Shown piece after piece: positions 1 through 8,637 of a DNA stretch of 64,000 bases. A program made the translations under genes and the position numbers. The notes below the pieces were generated by a model. That model was not told where the DNA came from. It made no database searches and saw only the letters and a list, made by a program, of their open reading frames with translations. The stretch is from Flavobacterium sp. HSC-32F16 (lineage in GTDB: Bacteria; Bacteroidota; Bacteroidia; Flavobacteriales; Flavobacteriaceae). The stretch is from NCBI RefSeq assembly GCF_024171645.1, contig NZ_JALKAC010000012.1, forward strand, positions 124,001 through 188,000. The letters run 5' to 3'. Position 1 is the first letter of the stretch, and every line of letters starts with the position of its first letter.

Positions 1-1
1 T

Positions 2-322
2 AAAATAATAAGAGGTAGGGCTTTTGGAGGTGAAGCTCCGGAAAAACAAGACAGTTATTTTAGTAATTCAAAAATTGTATTTGCTTTTGATATAGACAAC
101 AGTCACATTCATTTTAGTATTCCTTATGTTTTAGAATTACTGGATTATGCTAAAAAGAATAATAAAATATTGCTTTTATGCGGTCATAAACCCGTAAAAA
201 ATGTAACTGAAAATTATCAGACTAAAATTGAGACTTTAGAATTTATATGCCAATACATGAAAACGAATGATCTTAAATTCTACACCTTATCTGATTTAGA
301 TAATCTGCTTCCTGAAAATTAA
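2..322 (+). CDS. C-terminal part of a polysaccharide-deacetylase-like protein (truncated by window edge)
   Basis: An open frame enters from the left edge and ends at a TAA at 320-322, giving the last 106 residues. The visible part contains GRAFGG, a hydrophobic strand VFAFDID, then LLLCGHKP and the ending FYTLSDLDNLL. This layout (buried strand, His-containing strand, closing strand before a FYTLSDL-type helix) resembles the C-terminal part of NodB/CE4 polysaccharide deacetylases of Bacteroidota. The metal-binding N-terminal motifs lie outside the window, so the family call is an inference. A hairpin follows immediately. Confidence 0.5.
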   Translation, partial: KIIRGRAFGGEAPEKQDSYFSNSKIVFAFDIDNSHIHFSIPYVLELLDYAKKNNKILLLCGHKPVKNVTENYQTKIETLEFICQYMKTNDLKFYTLSDLDNLLPEN

Positions 323-326
323 AAAA

Positions 327-366
327 ATAAACGACCTTTAAGCTGCATAAAAGTAAAGGTTGTTTA
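327..366. terminator. Bidirectional hairpin terminator
   Basis: Arms ATAAACGACCTTTA (327-340) and TAAAGGTTGTTTAT (353-366) pair along their length with one G-U pair and are flanked by A/T runs. It lies between two convergent genes and can stop both. Confidence 0.6.
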
Positions 367-368
367 TA

Positions 369-728
369 CTAGTTTAATCTTTCAGTAGTTTCTATTCTTA
401 AACAATGCTCTGTTCCTAAATATAGAGGATTTCCGTGTTTTTCAGACCAAAAGCCGTCAAGAACATCTTTAGTTATACATCTGTAAACCGCAACACCTTT
501 ATAAGTTTTATTATCATCTTCCTTATAATTGAAATTTATAACGAGAATATTATCTTTAAAGAAACCACGGCCTTTTTGTATTTGAGAGTTGTTAATAATC
601 CATTTGGCAATTATTCGGTTGTTTTCATCCAGTGTTAAACTCAAAATTCCTTCATACGTTATTTGATTGCTTTCGTCCTGATTGCTTCCTGAAATAGAAA
701 AATTACCCGCTAAATCCTGTATAGTCAT
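369..728 (-). CDS. Hypothetical protein, 119 aa
   Basis: Not recognised. The ATG at 728 is the only reasonable start. No signal peptide or membrane segment. The sequence alternates short beta strands (EGILSLTLDE, RIIAKWIINN, ILVINFNYKEDD, YKGVAVYRCI, DGFWSEKHG), suggesting a small cytoplasmic all-beta fold of lipocalin-like type. It stands alone between two hairpins, so it is probably monocistronic. Confidence 0.55.
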   Translation of the reverse strand: MTIQDLAGNFSISGSNQDESNQITYEGILSLTLDENNRIIAKWIINNSQIQKGRGFFKDNILVINFNYKEDDNKTYKGVAVYRCITKDVLDGFWSEKHGNPLYLGTEHCLRIETTERLN

Positions 729-814
729 TTACTTTTTTGATGTAGAAATTAATATTTTTATGCAAAAATATAGAATCTAATACAGCTGTTAAAATATAGA
801 TTTAGTTTTAATAG

Positions 815-857
815 AATAATCCCTCAAAGCAAATGTTAGTTTTGAGGGATTATTTAT
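815..857. terminator. Hairpin terminator
   Basis: Perfect 14-bp stem AATAATCCCTCAAA (815-828) and TTTGAGGGATTATT (841-854) with a 12-nt loop, just beyond the stop of the minus-strand gene ending at 872. Confidence 0.6.
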
Positions 858-871
858 TTTAAAAGGCGGTT

Positions 872-1087
872 TTAAAGGAGGACTTCTTCGCTTGAGGTAT
901 TTTCAGAAATCTCATTTGAATCCTGGCTGCAGTCAAAATTGCTGTTTGCAGGTTTTTCGTCCCAGTCTCCCCAATCTCCCTTGTATGTTTTTACACATAT
1001 CAATTCATTGTTTTCGCCTGTATATAAACGACTTTTAGAGAGAGGACAGCTGTAGTTCTCATTTCTATTTGTTTTTGAATTTTTCAT
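872..1087 (-). CDS. Small hydrophilic hypothetical protein, 71 aa
   Basis: Not recognised. It starts at ATG 1087, is rich in Asn, Ser and acidic residues, has three Cys and no membrane segment. The middle (CVKTYKGDWGDWDEKP) has repeated Trp-Asp pairs. The C-terminal 20 residues are strongly acidic and Ser-rich. A hairpin terminator follows its stop, supporting a real transcription unit. Confidence 0.45.
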   Translation of the reverse strand: MKNSKTNRNENYSCPLSKSRLYTGENNELICVKTYKGDWGDWDEKPANSNFDCSQDSNEISENTSSEEVLL

Positions 1088-1700
1088 GATATGATGATTT
1101 AAAGTTTTGTTTAAGTAAAGTTGATTTTAGTTTTGATTTAGAGAATGTTTGCTTTTTTAATTACTCAATATAATTGCTATTCTAAATATCTTTTTGATGA
1201 AGAGAAACTTCTTTTGGTCACGTTTATAATTTTAATTATCCCTGTGAAGTGTTATATTTATAGTTGTATTATGAATTTTAAAAAACTACATCAATAACTT
1301 TTTAAACTCACTATTTTACCACTTTGTTTAATTTGAGATTTCTCCTATTTTTACACTGCTAATTTAAATCGAGTTTTCAATATGTTTTTATATAATTTTA
1401 CTCTGTGATTATATGATTTTCATCTTTATTAAGTAGTTTTTTGTTGTTCTGTTTTTTAATAAAAACGGAAATCGTTAACGGTAAATCTGCCTGTAAAATC
1501 GTTTTTTAACAAAAAAATCATAAAATAAATCAATCTTTATGATCTGCATATCAAATATTTATATTAATTTTAACATGGGAGATATGGGAATTGTATAAAA
1601 TTTCTACATAATTTTGCAACATCAAAAACTAATGAATATTCAAATTAATTTTTGACAGGCAATCCCAAATCTGCTGTTTAATTAAATACATGGCCTTTAT
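1088..1700. other. Gene-free stretch, 613 bp
   Basis: Very AT-rich with no convincing reading frame. The only signal noted is a possible -7 box TAATTTTG at 1609-1616 upstream of the L,D-transpeptidase gene. Confidence 0.5.
1609..1616 (+). promoter_or_regulatory. Possible -7 promoter box (TAATTTTG)
   Basis: Matches the Bacteroidota TAnnTTTG element, 85 bp before the ATG at 1701. A TTG at 1591-1593 is slightly too close for a standard -33 element, so this is tentative. Confidence 0.35.
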
Positions 1701-2303
1701 ATGAGAATATTTTTTATGGCACTGCTTTTTTCTTTAAGCTCTTTTACAACATACAATGTAAAGGATGAAAAAGATATTTTAAATGAAATTGAACTGGCAA
1801 GACTTACTGATCACCTAAATGAGGTTAAGTCTTATGTTTCTACAAACCGCGGCTATAGCAAGAAAATTGCTTTTCTTGTTGATATGAAGATCAAATCTGG
1901 AAGAAATCGTTTTTTTGTTTATGATCTTGAAAATGAAAAGATCATAGACCAGGGACTTGTGGCGCACGGTTCAGGATCTGAAACTGGAATTAAAGGTGAT
2001 ATCCTGCAATTTAGCAACGAACCAAATTCAAACTGCACTTCATTAGGACGCTACAGTGTAGAAAAATCGTATAAAGGTGTTTTTGGAAAAGCTTTTAGGC
2101 TTGCTGGTTTGGATCAAACCAACAGCAATGCACTTAAAAGAGCTATTGTTCTGCACCGTTACAAAGAAGTTCCGGATGATGAAAAAGAATATTATATTAT
2201 CAATAGTCACGGCTGTCCAATGGTGAGTGATATTTTCTTTAAAAGACTAGAAAAAATCATAGACACTTCTGATTCTAAAATCATGCTGTCTGTATATTAT
2301 TAA
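1701..2303 (+). CDS. Murein L,D-transpeptidase catalytic domain protein (YkuD_2-like)
   Basis: 200 aa with an N-terminal hydrophobic stretch (residues 2-17) that looks like an export signal. The C-terminal half carries the family hallmarks: His152 in VLHRYKE and the NSHGCP motif with Ser169, His170, Gly171 and Cys172, the Cys being the expected acyl-enzyme nucleophile. Such proteins form or edit 3-3 cross-links in the periplasmic cell wall, or anchor proteins to it. It is a single gene followed by a strong terminator. The size is normal for the short Bacteroidota version without a separate peptidoglycan-binding domain. Confidence 0.85.
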   Translation: MRIFFMALLFSLSSFTTYNVKDEKDILNEIELARLTDHLNEVKSYVSTNRGYSKKIAFLVDMKIKSGRNRFFVYDLENEKIIDQGLVAHGSGSETGIKGDILQFSNEPNSNCTSLGRYSVEKSYKGVFGKAFRLAGLDQTNSNALKRAIVLHRYKEVPDDEKEYYIINSHGCPMVSDIFFKRLEKIIDTSDSKIMLSVYY

Positions 2304-2353
2304 ATCATAGTTCTAGATTATTGAACTTTCACTATCTAGATTTCCTTAAATAT

Positions 2354-2403
2354 AAGAATGCATTAATTACGGTTATAATACGTAATTAATGCATTCTTTT
2401 TTT
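2354..2403. terminator. Strong bidirectional hairpin terminator
   Basis: Perfect 18-bp stem (2354-2371 with 2381-2398), 9-nt loop and a T run to 2403, between convergent genes. Confidence 0.85.
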
Positions 2404-2434
2404 GTTCAATTTTGATTGAATAAAGATCGTTTTA

Positions 2435-3025
2435 TTACTTATTAGTCGTTATGGAGTTAAGTACTGAACCAAGATCTATTCCGATATTTTGAAGCTTTAA
2501 CCGGCCAGAAAGATCAATTGGAGTATACAGCAGTTTTTTTAGAAAAAGGAGTATAGTATATTTGGAATCAGCATGATCGGCGATAAAAAATATTTCTTCT
2601 CTTTTTTTATTATGAGAATCATCACTTTTTTTATTGAGATCAATAGGACTGAAAAGTTTTATAATATGGGCATTGGGAAGAAGTGAGGCCGTAATTTTAT
2701 AAGTCATAGCATTTTTTATTCCGGAAAATAATGACTGTGGATCAAAAATAAGTGTACTGGTGTGTACAATAATTTTTCCAGTCATATCAGGAAGATTATC
2801 AATCACTTTTTTCAATTCGTCTTTAGGTATAAATAGCAATATTATTTCTGCCTGGGCAGCTTCACCTAAGGATACGAGCTTTATTTCTGGTCCTATTTTT
2901 TCTGTTACATCCCTAATCAGACTATTGCCTCTTGGATTGTGTATGATAACATCGTAACCTGCCTGATAGGCTCTTCGGGCTATTTCTAGCGTAAAACTTC
3001 CAATTCCTATTATTCCTATACTCAT
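2435..3025 (-). CDS. NAD(P)-binding Rossmann protein, F420-dependent NADP reductase-like
   Basis: Starting at ATG 3025 (MSIGIIGIG) rather than the upstream in-frame TTG, the protein is 196 aa. Residues 1-30 form a dinucleotide-binding motif (GIIGIGSFTLEIARRAYQAG) followed by VIIHNPRG, where the Arg would suit NADP. A second strand set (IILLFIPKDEL, KIIVHTST) matches the N-terminal domain shared by F420-dependent NADP reductases and pyrroline-5-carboxylate reductase-like proteins. There is no helical C-terminal domain, so its substrate is open. Single gene. Confidence 0.65.
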   Translation of the reverse strand: MSIGIIGIGSFTLEIARRAYQAGYDVIIHNPRGNSLIRDVTEKIGPEIKLVSLGEAAQAEIILLFIPKDELKKVIDNLPDMTGKIIVHTSTLIFDPQSLFSGIKNAMTYKITASLLPNAHIIKLFSPIDLNKKSDDSHNKKREEIFFIADHADSKYTILLFLKKLLYTPIDLSGRLKLQNIGIDLGSVLNSITTNK

Positions 3026-3193
3026 AACTTTCCGTAGTATCAATTGCCGTTAATAACTTATACATTCTTCAAAGAATTTTACTAAAATTAATATAACTCA
3101 TTGATTTTTAAGTAGGTATTTCTACGTGTTTTTAAATTACTTTTAAGAAATACACTTTGATGACCTCAACATTAAAGAAAGAGAAAATTTAGG

Positions 3194-3889
3194 CTAAATT
3201 AATTTCTGCCTGATTTCTTTATATTTTGAACGGCCTACTGGTAATAATTCTCCATTTTTAAGCAGCATATTGTATCTGCCTCCTGCTTCTATAACCAATT
3301 TCTCTGCTTCCTGCCAGCAGAGAATATAAGATTTATGTATTCGTTCAAATGTTTTCGGAAGCAGTTTTTCTAATGATTCCATAGATTTATCGTGCAGTTC
3401 TACACGGCCGTCTGATAAATACAATTCAGTATAAATTCCTGCGCCTTTTATGTATCTTATATCTTTAATGGTGATAAGTTTAATTGTTTTTGCTTTTTTT
3501 ACTGCTAAAAACTGAATTTCATGACTGTCTTTTCCTTCTGTAGATGTAAAACGCATAAAAGCCTGTACAAGTCTGGTTTCATCAAATGGTTTGGGAACAA
3601 AATCTAAAACACCATAATTAAATGCCGTAATAGCTTTATCTGTATAAGCTGAAATAATAATAGTTTGAAAAGATTTTGCCACTATGTTCTGTAAAACTTC
3701 AAATCCATCTTCGCCATTTAAATTTAAATCGAGAAGCAGTAAATCAATTGATTGGTTTTCAATTGTATTTAATCCATTTTCAATAGAATCGCTAAGTAAA
3801 ATCTGTACTTCTTTATCAAAAAAATCACGAGTCATTCTTTCGATTCGTTTGGCAATTCGGGCCTCATCTTCAATTATAAGAATCTTCAT
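3194..3889 (-). CDS. LytTR-family response regulator
   Basis: 231 aa: an N-terminal receiver with acidic pocket Glu7/Asp8 and phospho-acceptor Asp54 in LLLLDLNLNGEDG, and a C-terminal LytTR DNA-binding domain (about 130-231; IRYIKGAGIYTELYLSDG, RIHKSYIL). It overlaps the kinase gene upstream by 4 bp (3886-3889), so the two are translationally coupled and almost certainly form a cognate pair. Target genes are unknown. The TonB-dependent receptor divergent from the kinase is an obvious candidate. Confidence 0.9.
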   Translation of the reverse strand: MKILIIEDEARIAKRIERMTRDFFDKEVQILLSDSIENGLNTIENQSIDLLLLDLNLNGEDGFEVLQNIVAKSFQTIIISAYTDKAITAFNYGVLDFVPKPFDETRLVQAFMRFTSTEGKDSHEIQFLAVKKAKTIKLITIKDIRYIKGAGIYTELYLSDGRVELHDKSMESLEKLLPKTFERIHKSYILCWQEAEKLVIEAGGRYNMLLKNGELLPVGRSKYKEIRQKLI

Positions 3890-5532
3890 TTTTTATCAAA
3901 AATTTTAATGATTGTACACCATCCTTCTTCTACAGCAAAAGAATCAAACTGCCAATTACTGCCATAACTTTCGTTTAATCTGGCTTTAATGTATTTAAAA
4001 CCGGTTCCGTTACTATTTTCCTTTTTGCGATTTCGGTTTTTTGCCACGGTTATCAAGGTATATTGCTTGTACTTTTTTTCTCTGGTAAAACTCAATGAAA
4101 AAGTAATACACCCTTGTTTTGGAGGTAAACTGTGCGTAATTCCGTTTTCTATAAGGGTATGAATCACTGCCGGTGGAATTTCTTCATTAAAATCAATATT
4201 TTTTTCTTCCCAGTTGTAACATACTTCTTTTCTAAAAGACATTATTTCTAAATGTTTTCGGCATAATTCGATTTCCTGTTTAATAGGGATCAGCGTGTCT
4301 TCGGCAATAGAATTCATAATATCAAATTCATCTGCCAGTGCCTTAATAAATATAACACCTTGCTGCGGCGATTCTTCGATCCAGTCAATTAAGGAAGTCA
4401 ATGTATTACGAAGAAAATGCGGCTGAATATTTTTCTTGACCAGTTGTAATTGTAATCTTGATGAAAGTAAAAGTGATGCGTTATGTGCCTCTTCCAAAGC
4501 TTTGGCTCTAATGGTATGCAGATAAAGCATTGATAAGACTATAATTGTAAAAGCGACAAACAGCCCAAAATCATAAAATATAAATTTATTCACCACCACA
4601 CTTGCTAATAAACCCAATACGACAATTAATCCGCCTTTAATTTTTCGGTATGCAGCATCGACAGCCACAATCATTGAAAAAATACACATTGAGTAGCTAA
4701 AATATATTGCAGTTCTATCATAATGACCATAGTAGGTAATGTAAATAACCAAAAGGCTTACAGCTAAAAGAAATAAAAACAGCCGTTTTTTTTTGAAACC
4801 AAACTGCAGCATAAAATACAAGGGAACCAGTATTGAAATGACTAATGTGAGCAGTCCTACAATTTGTAATCGGGTATAAAAATGGGTATATGGAATGTCG
4901 ATATAAAACTTTATGTATTCAATAATAAGCAGACAGAAAAAGAGCAGACAAATTATTCCGAAAAGTAAAACCGTTGCTTCTTTTCGGGTGCTGTTGATAT
5001 AAAGAAAAAAGTAATAAATAGACGCAATAAGAAAAGCTCCTGCCATTAGATTCATAAACGACATAACAATTAGCGGCGCACGATGAAGCCTTAAATAACT
5101 TTCTAGTTTTACTTTGATGCCGCGTCTGGATTCTCGTAACTCAGTTTGTGTTCCTTTTACTGTTACAATATGCTTGCCTATACTGGCCAGATTTTCGGGT
5201 ATTTGATAATAAGTTAATTCGGTTCCCGGTATTTCGGCTTGACCTGATTTAGTCATTTTACCGTTGCTTCCCACTAAAATGCCGTCCCAATATACATCAA
5301 AAGCACCAAAACCGCACACTTGCAAACCCAGTGGAGTGGAAGTGTTTTCCCTTTTGAGCAATTCAACATCGATATAAACCTTAAATATAGAATCTGCCGA
5401 CTTGCCCAGAAAATCCTGAGGTTTATCATCGTCAACATAATAAATTACATCCGATTTCACATACTCAGTATACTGTTTACATGAAGAAAACAATACTACT
5501 ATTAAAACTATAAAAAAGGCTGATCGATACAT
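3886..5532 (-). CDS. LytS/YehU-type sensor histidine kinase with extracytoplasmic jelly-roll domain
   Basis: 548 aa. A signal sequence with a lipobox-like end (LFSSC, Cys18) precedes a periplasmic beta domain (about 35-145, 7TMR-DISM extracellular type), about seven membrane helices (150-340), then a His_kinase domain with His372 in the IQPHFLRNTLTSL motif. The N-box region reads VIHTLIENGITHS and the G-box-like region TGFKYIKARL. The domain order suggests sensing of a periplasmic ligand, perhaps a carbohydrate, and signalling to the coupled LytTR regulator. A Cys at the signal-peptide end in a polytopic kinase is unusual, so cleavage is uncertain. Confidence 0.85.
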   Translation of the reverse strand: MYRSAFFIVLIVVLFSSCKQYTEYVKSDVIYYVDDDKPQDFLGKSADSIFKVYIDVELLKRENTSTPLGLQVCGFGAFDVYWDGILVGSNGKMTKSGQAEIPGTELTYYQIPENLASIGKHIVTVKGTQTELRESRRGIKVKLESYLRLHRAPLIVMSFMNLMAGAFLIASIYYFFLYINSTRKEATVLLFGIICLLFFCLLIIEYIKFYIDIPYTHFYTRLQIVGLLTLVISILVPLYFMLQFGFKKKRLFLFLLAVSLLVIYITYYGHYDRTAIYFSYSMCIFSMIVAVDAAYRKIKGGLIVVLGLLASVVVNKFIFYDFGLFVAFTIIVLSMLYLHTIRAKALEEAHNASLLLSSRLQLQLVKKNIQPHFLRNTLTSLIDWIEESPQQGVIFIKALADEFDIMNSIAEDTLIPIKQEIELCRKHLEIMSFRKEVCYNWEEKNIDFNEEIPPAVIHTLIENGITHSLPPKQGCITFSLSFTREKKYKQYTLITVAKNRNRKKENSNGTGFKYIKARLNESYGSNWQFDSFAVEEGWCTIIKIFDKK

Positions 5533-5656
5533 GAGATAAAGATAAAATAAATATCGAATAGAGAAATGCAGTTTAAAAGCTCTTAGAGCAGTTCACAAGT
5601 TTTAAAGTATAGTGAATTATTTTATAAACTAATCTTGTATTGTAAAATCAATAAAT

Positions 5657-8032
5657 ATGAAGACGTTAATAACCAGTATTTTAATTTTGTTAATTCCAAT
5701 GTTTAGCATTGCGCAGCAAACAGTTGTTTCTGGTAAAATTCAGGACAATACAACTCAGGAAGCAATTTCTTATGTAACCGTTTCGATACAGGATAAAAAC
5801 TTAAAAACTATAGCGGCAGGCGTAACGGACGATAAAGGTATTTTTACTTTTGAAGGACTGCCGATTGGCAGAATGACAATCTTTTTTAGTTTTATAGGCT
5901 ATCAAAATTATTCTCAGCGATTAGAAATTACTTCGGAGAAAAAACAAATAGAATTGGGAATTATCAATTTAAAAACCGATGCTGTACAATTAAACGCTGT
6001 AGAAGTTAATGGGCAAAAATCAAACATCAGTTTAAAGCTGGATAAAAAAGTTTTTGAAGTGGGCAAAGATGTGCTTTCTCAGAATGGCTCCGCTCATGAC
6101 GTTTTAAATGGTGTACCTTCGGTAACTGTCAGTCCAACGGGAGAAATAAGTCTTCGTGGTAACAGCAGTGTATTAGTACTAATCAATGGACGTCAGTCTG
6201 GTTTAACGCAAAGCAACGCACTAGATCAAATTGCCGCTGATCAAATTGATCGTATTGAGGTAATAACTAATCCTTCTTCACGATATGATGCTTCCGGCTC
6301 GGCAGGAATTATCAATATCATTTTGAAGAAAAATAAAAAAAGCGGTTTTAGCGGCCAGGTACGATTGGTTGCCGGTTCACCAAATGACAGCCGGCTTAAT
6401 CCAAGTATAAATTTTAAATCGGATAAAATCAATATTTTTTCCAATTTTGGAATACGTTCTTCAGATTATGTTGGTTTGTATACTACGAATCAATCTACTA
6501 CAAGTAATGGAATGCCCAATTATATGACTCATGTGCAAAATGAAGATCGCCATGATGATGGTAAATTGATTTATCTTGGGGCGGATTATTATATTGATGA
6601 ACATCGCACGATTACTGCTGCGTTTTTGAAAAATGCCACAAAAGACGATGACAAAACTCATTTATTGTACAATTACGGTAATGCTGAGAATACTAAGGAC
6701 AGCGTTTTAACAAGAGAAGGAAAATCATTAGAAAAAAGAGATTATAATCAATTTGAATTTAATTATACCCAGACTTTTAAAAAGCCGTCAAAAAAATGGA
6801 CTATTGACGTTCAGTATGATTGGTGGAATAGTGATAAAAACTGGGATCTTTCTACACAGCGTATTTATCCGGAAATGTTTGCTTATCCAGGTATTAGAAC
6901 CAAGTCGATAGGAAGCAGTAAAGATTTGCTTCTTCAAAGTGATTTTATTCAGCCAATAGATTCGGTTTCGGTGTTTGAAATTGGTGTTAAGAGCGAAATT
7001 CGCAAAGTTTCCAGCCGTTTTCTGGCTGAGGAGCAAGAAGAGAATATCTGGACAATTTATCAAAATATTGACAATGATTTAAATTATACAGAAACAATTT
7101 CCAGTGCTTATGCACAATACAGTAATAAGTTTAAGAGATTTAATTATATGCTGGGTCTGCGTACGGAATTTACCAAAATTGCTATTTCAGATATTAAAAA
7201 CACTTACAATGATGACAAAAAATACAATAGGTTATTTCCTGCAGTTAATTTGAGTTATAAGTTTGAAACCTCAACATTGCAGTTAAATTACAGCAAACGT
7301 ATTAATCGTCCGTCGTTATATGCCTTATATCCCTTTAATGAACTAACCGATTTAAATGCACAATACATTGGTAATCCTGATTTAAATCCTTCTTACTCTG
7401 ATGTGTTTGAATTGGGTTTTCTTAAAACATGGAAAAAGTTTACGCTGAATCCCTCTGTGTATTATCAATGGGAAAGCGGTTATATTCAGGATTTTACGTA
7501 TCGTGAAAATGATATATTTTTTACAACGCCCATTAATATTCAACATGAAATACGAAGTGGTTTAGAACTTTCGACATTATACAATCCTGTAAAATGGCTT
7601 CAGGTAAATCTGGAAATGAATTTTTATCATTTTACGCAAAAAGGAAGCTATCAGGAAGAAAATCTTGATTATGAGGGTAAGACCTTTACCGGACGATTAA
7701 ACACACAGGTAAAACTGCCTTCAAAATTCAGTTTGCAGGGACGTTATAATTTTCGCGGTGCGCAGCAAAATGCGCAAACAAGAAACGATGTATTGCAATC
7801 GCTTGATTTTGGTTTAAGTAAAACTTTATTAAAAGACAAAGCTGCAATTGTATTGGATGTCACAAATGTTTTTGATCTGCGTCAGAATAAAAGCACTACA
7901 ACGGGTACAGATTATTATATTACAGAAAACAATATGCCTAACGCAGCCCGTTACCGACTTAGTTTTGTGTATCGTTTTAATTTAACCGATGCAAAAGGAA
8001 TCAGGCAGGCAAATAGTGCCAATCGCAATTAA
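5657..8032 (+). CDS. TonB-dependent outer-membrane receptor with carboxypeptidase-regulatory-like N-terminal domain
   Basis: 791 aa. Signal peptide about 1-19, then a CarboxypepD_reg-like beta domain (about 21-105; VVSGKIQDNTTQEAISYVTV), a plug (about 120-220; GSAHDVLNGVPSV, GEISLRGNSSVLVLINGRQ, IEVITNPSSRYDASG) and a C-terminal barrel of the OMP_b-brl_3 family. It takes a ligand through the outer membrane using TonB energy. The ligand is not evident. It is divergent from the LytS/LytTR pair, which may control it, and ends at a strong terminator. Confidence 0.9.
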   Translation: MKTLITSILILLIPMFSIAQQTVVSGKIQDNTTQEAISYVTVSIQDKNLKTIAAGVTDDKGIFTFEGLPIGRMTIFFSFIGYQNYSQRLEITSEKKQIELGIINLKTDAVQLNAVEVNGQKSNISLKLDKKVFEVGKDVLSQNGSAHDVLNGVPSVTVSPTGEISLRGNSSVLVLINGRQSGLTQSNALDQIAADQIDRIEVITNPSSRYDASGSAGIINIILKKNKKSGFSGQVRLVAGSPNDSRLNPSINFKSDKINIFSNFGIRSSDYVGLYTTNQSTTSNGMPNYMTHVQNEDRHDDGKLIYLGADYYIDEHRTITAAFLKNATKDDDKTHLLYNYGNAENTKDSVLTREGKSLEKRDYNQFEFNYTQTFKKPSKKWTIDVQYDWWNSDKNWDLSTQRIYPEMFAYPGIRTKSIGSSKDLLLQSDFIQPIDSVSVFEIGVKSEIRKVSSRFLAEEQEENIWTIYQNIDNDLNYTETISSAYAQYSNKFKRFNYMLGLRTEFTKIAISDIKNTYNDDKKYNRLFPAVNLSYKFETSTLQLNYSKRINRPSLYALYPFNELTDLNAQYIGNPDLNPSYSDVFELGFLKTWKKFTLNPSVYYQWESGYIQDFTYRENDIFFTTPINIQHEIRSGLELSTLYNPVKWLQVNLEMNFYHFTQKGSYQEENLDYEGKTFTGRLNTQVKLPSKFSLQGRYNFRGAQQNAQTRNDVLQSLDFGLSKTLLKDKAAIVLDVTNVFDLRQNKSTTTGTDYYITENNMPNAARYRLSFVYRFNLTDAKGIRQANSANRN

Positions 8033-8070
8033 TTTGAATTAAAAGCATTTAGTTTTAAAATGCTGAAATA

Positions 8071-8099
8071 AAAAAATCCACTTTAAGTGGATTTTTTTA
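8071..8099. terminator. Bidirectional terminator after the TonB receptor
   Basis: Near-continuous palindrome, AAAAAATCCACTT (8071-8083) against AAGTGGATTTTTT (8085-8097), ending in a T run between convergent genes. Confidence 0.8.
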
Positions 8100-8173
8100 A
8101 TAGTTCTTTTAACAGATTCAGTCTCTCAGTTCTGATGGATCTGGAATTATTTTGCTTAGGAGTTTTTCCGGTT

Positions 8174-8461
8174 TTAATTTATCATTTCAAAAGTCCCGGG
8201 AAGTTCTTCATTTTCATCATATTCGCCTGCTAGGTTTTCATCTGTATCTTCTTCTTCCCAGTCATTTTCGTCATACTCTGATTCGAAATCATCTTCAAGG
8301 TCTTCTTCCAGTTCACCAAGCTCTAAGTTATAATGATTATTCGCCTTTGTTGTAAGACTGCCTTCAAGATAATCATCATAGTTTAATAAAAGCTGCTCTT
8401 CATAAGATGTCATATCACCTGCAGATTCATGAGGTGTATAAAAGTAATTTTGGAATGTCAT
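8174..8461 (-). CDS. Small very acidic hypothetical protein, 95 aa
   Basis: Started at ATG 8461 (MTFQNYFYTPHES). The longer frame begins at a TTG and only adds a hydrophobic stretch absent from related-looking proteins. The C-terminal two thirds are dominated by Asp/Glu (ELEEDLEDDFESEYDENDWEEEDTD in overlapping pieces). No motif recognised. It resembles, in size and composition, the minus-strand gene at 30055-30360. Such proteins are common in flavobacteria and lack a known role. Confidence 0.55.
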   Translation of the reverse strand: MTFQNYFYTPHESAGDMTSYEEQLLLNYDDYLEGSLTTKANNHYNLELGELEEDLEDDFESEYDENDWEEEDTDENLAGEYDENEELPGTFEMIN

Positions 8462-8637
8462 ATAAATATATTTTAATGTTAATAGATAAAGTAAGCGGCA
8501 CATTTTCAAATGAATAAATTAAAATTACAATTATTGTATCGGGAGATTTTATATAATTACTGTTCAGGTTTGTTGAATTATCATTTTTGTGATGTCAAAT
8601 GCCTTAAGTGAAAATCAAATAATTTGAAATATTTGAA

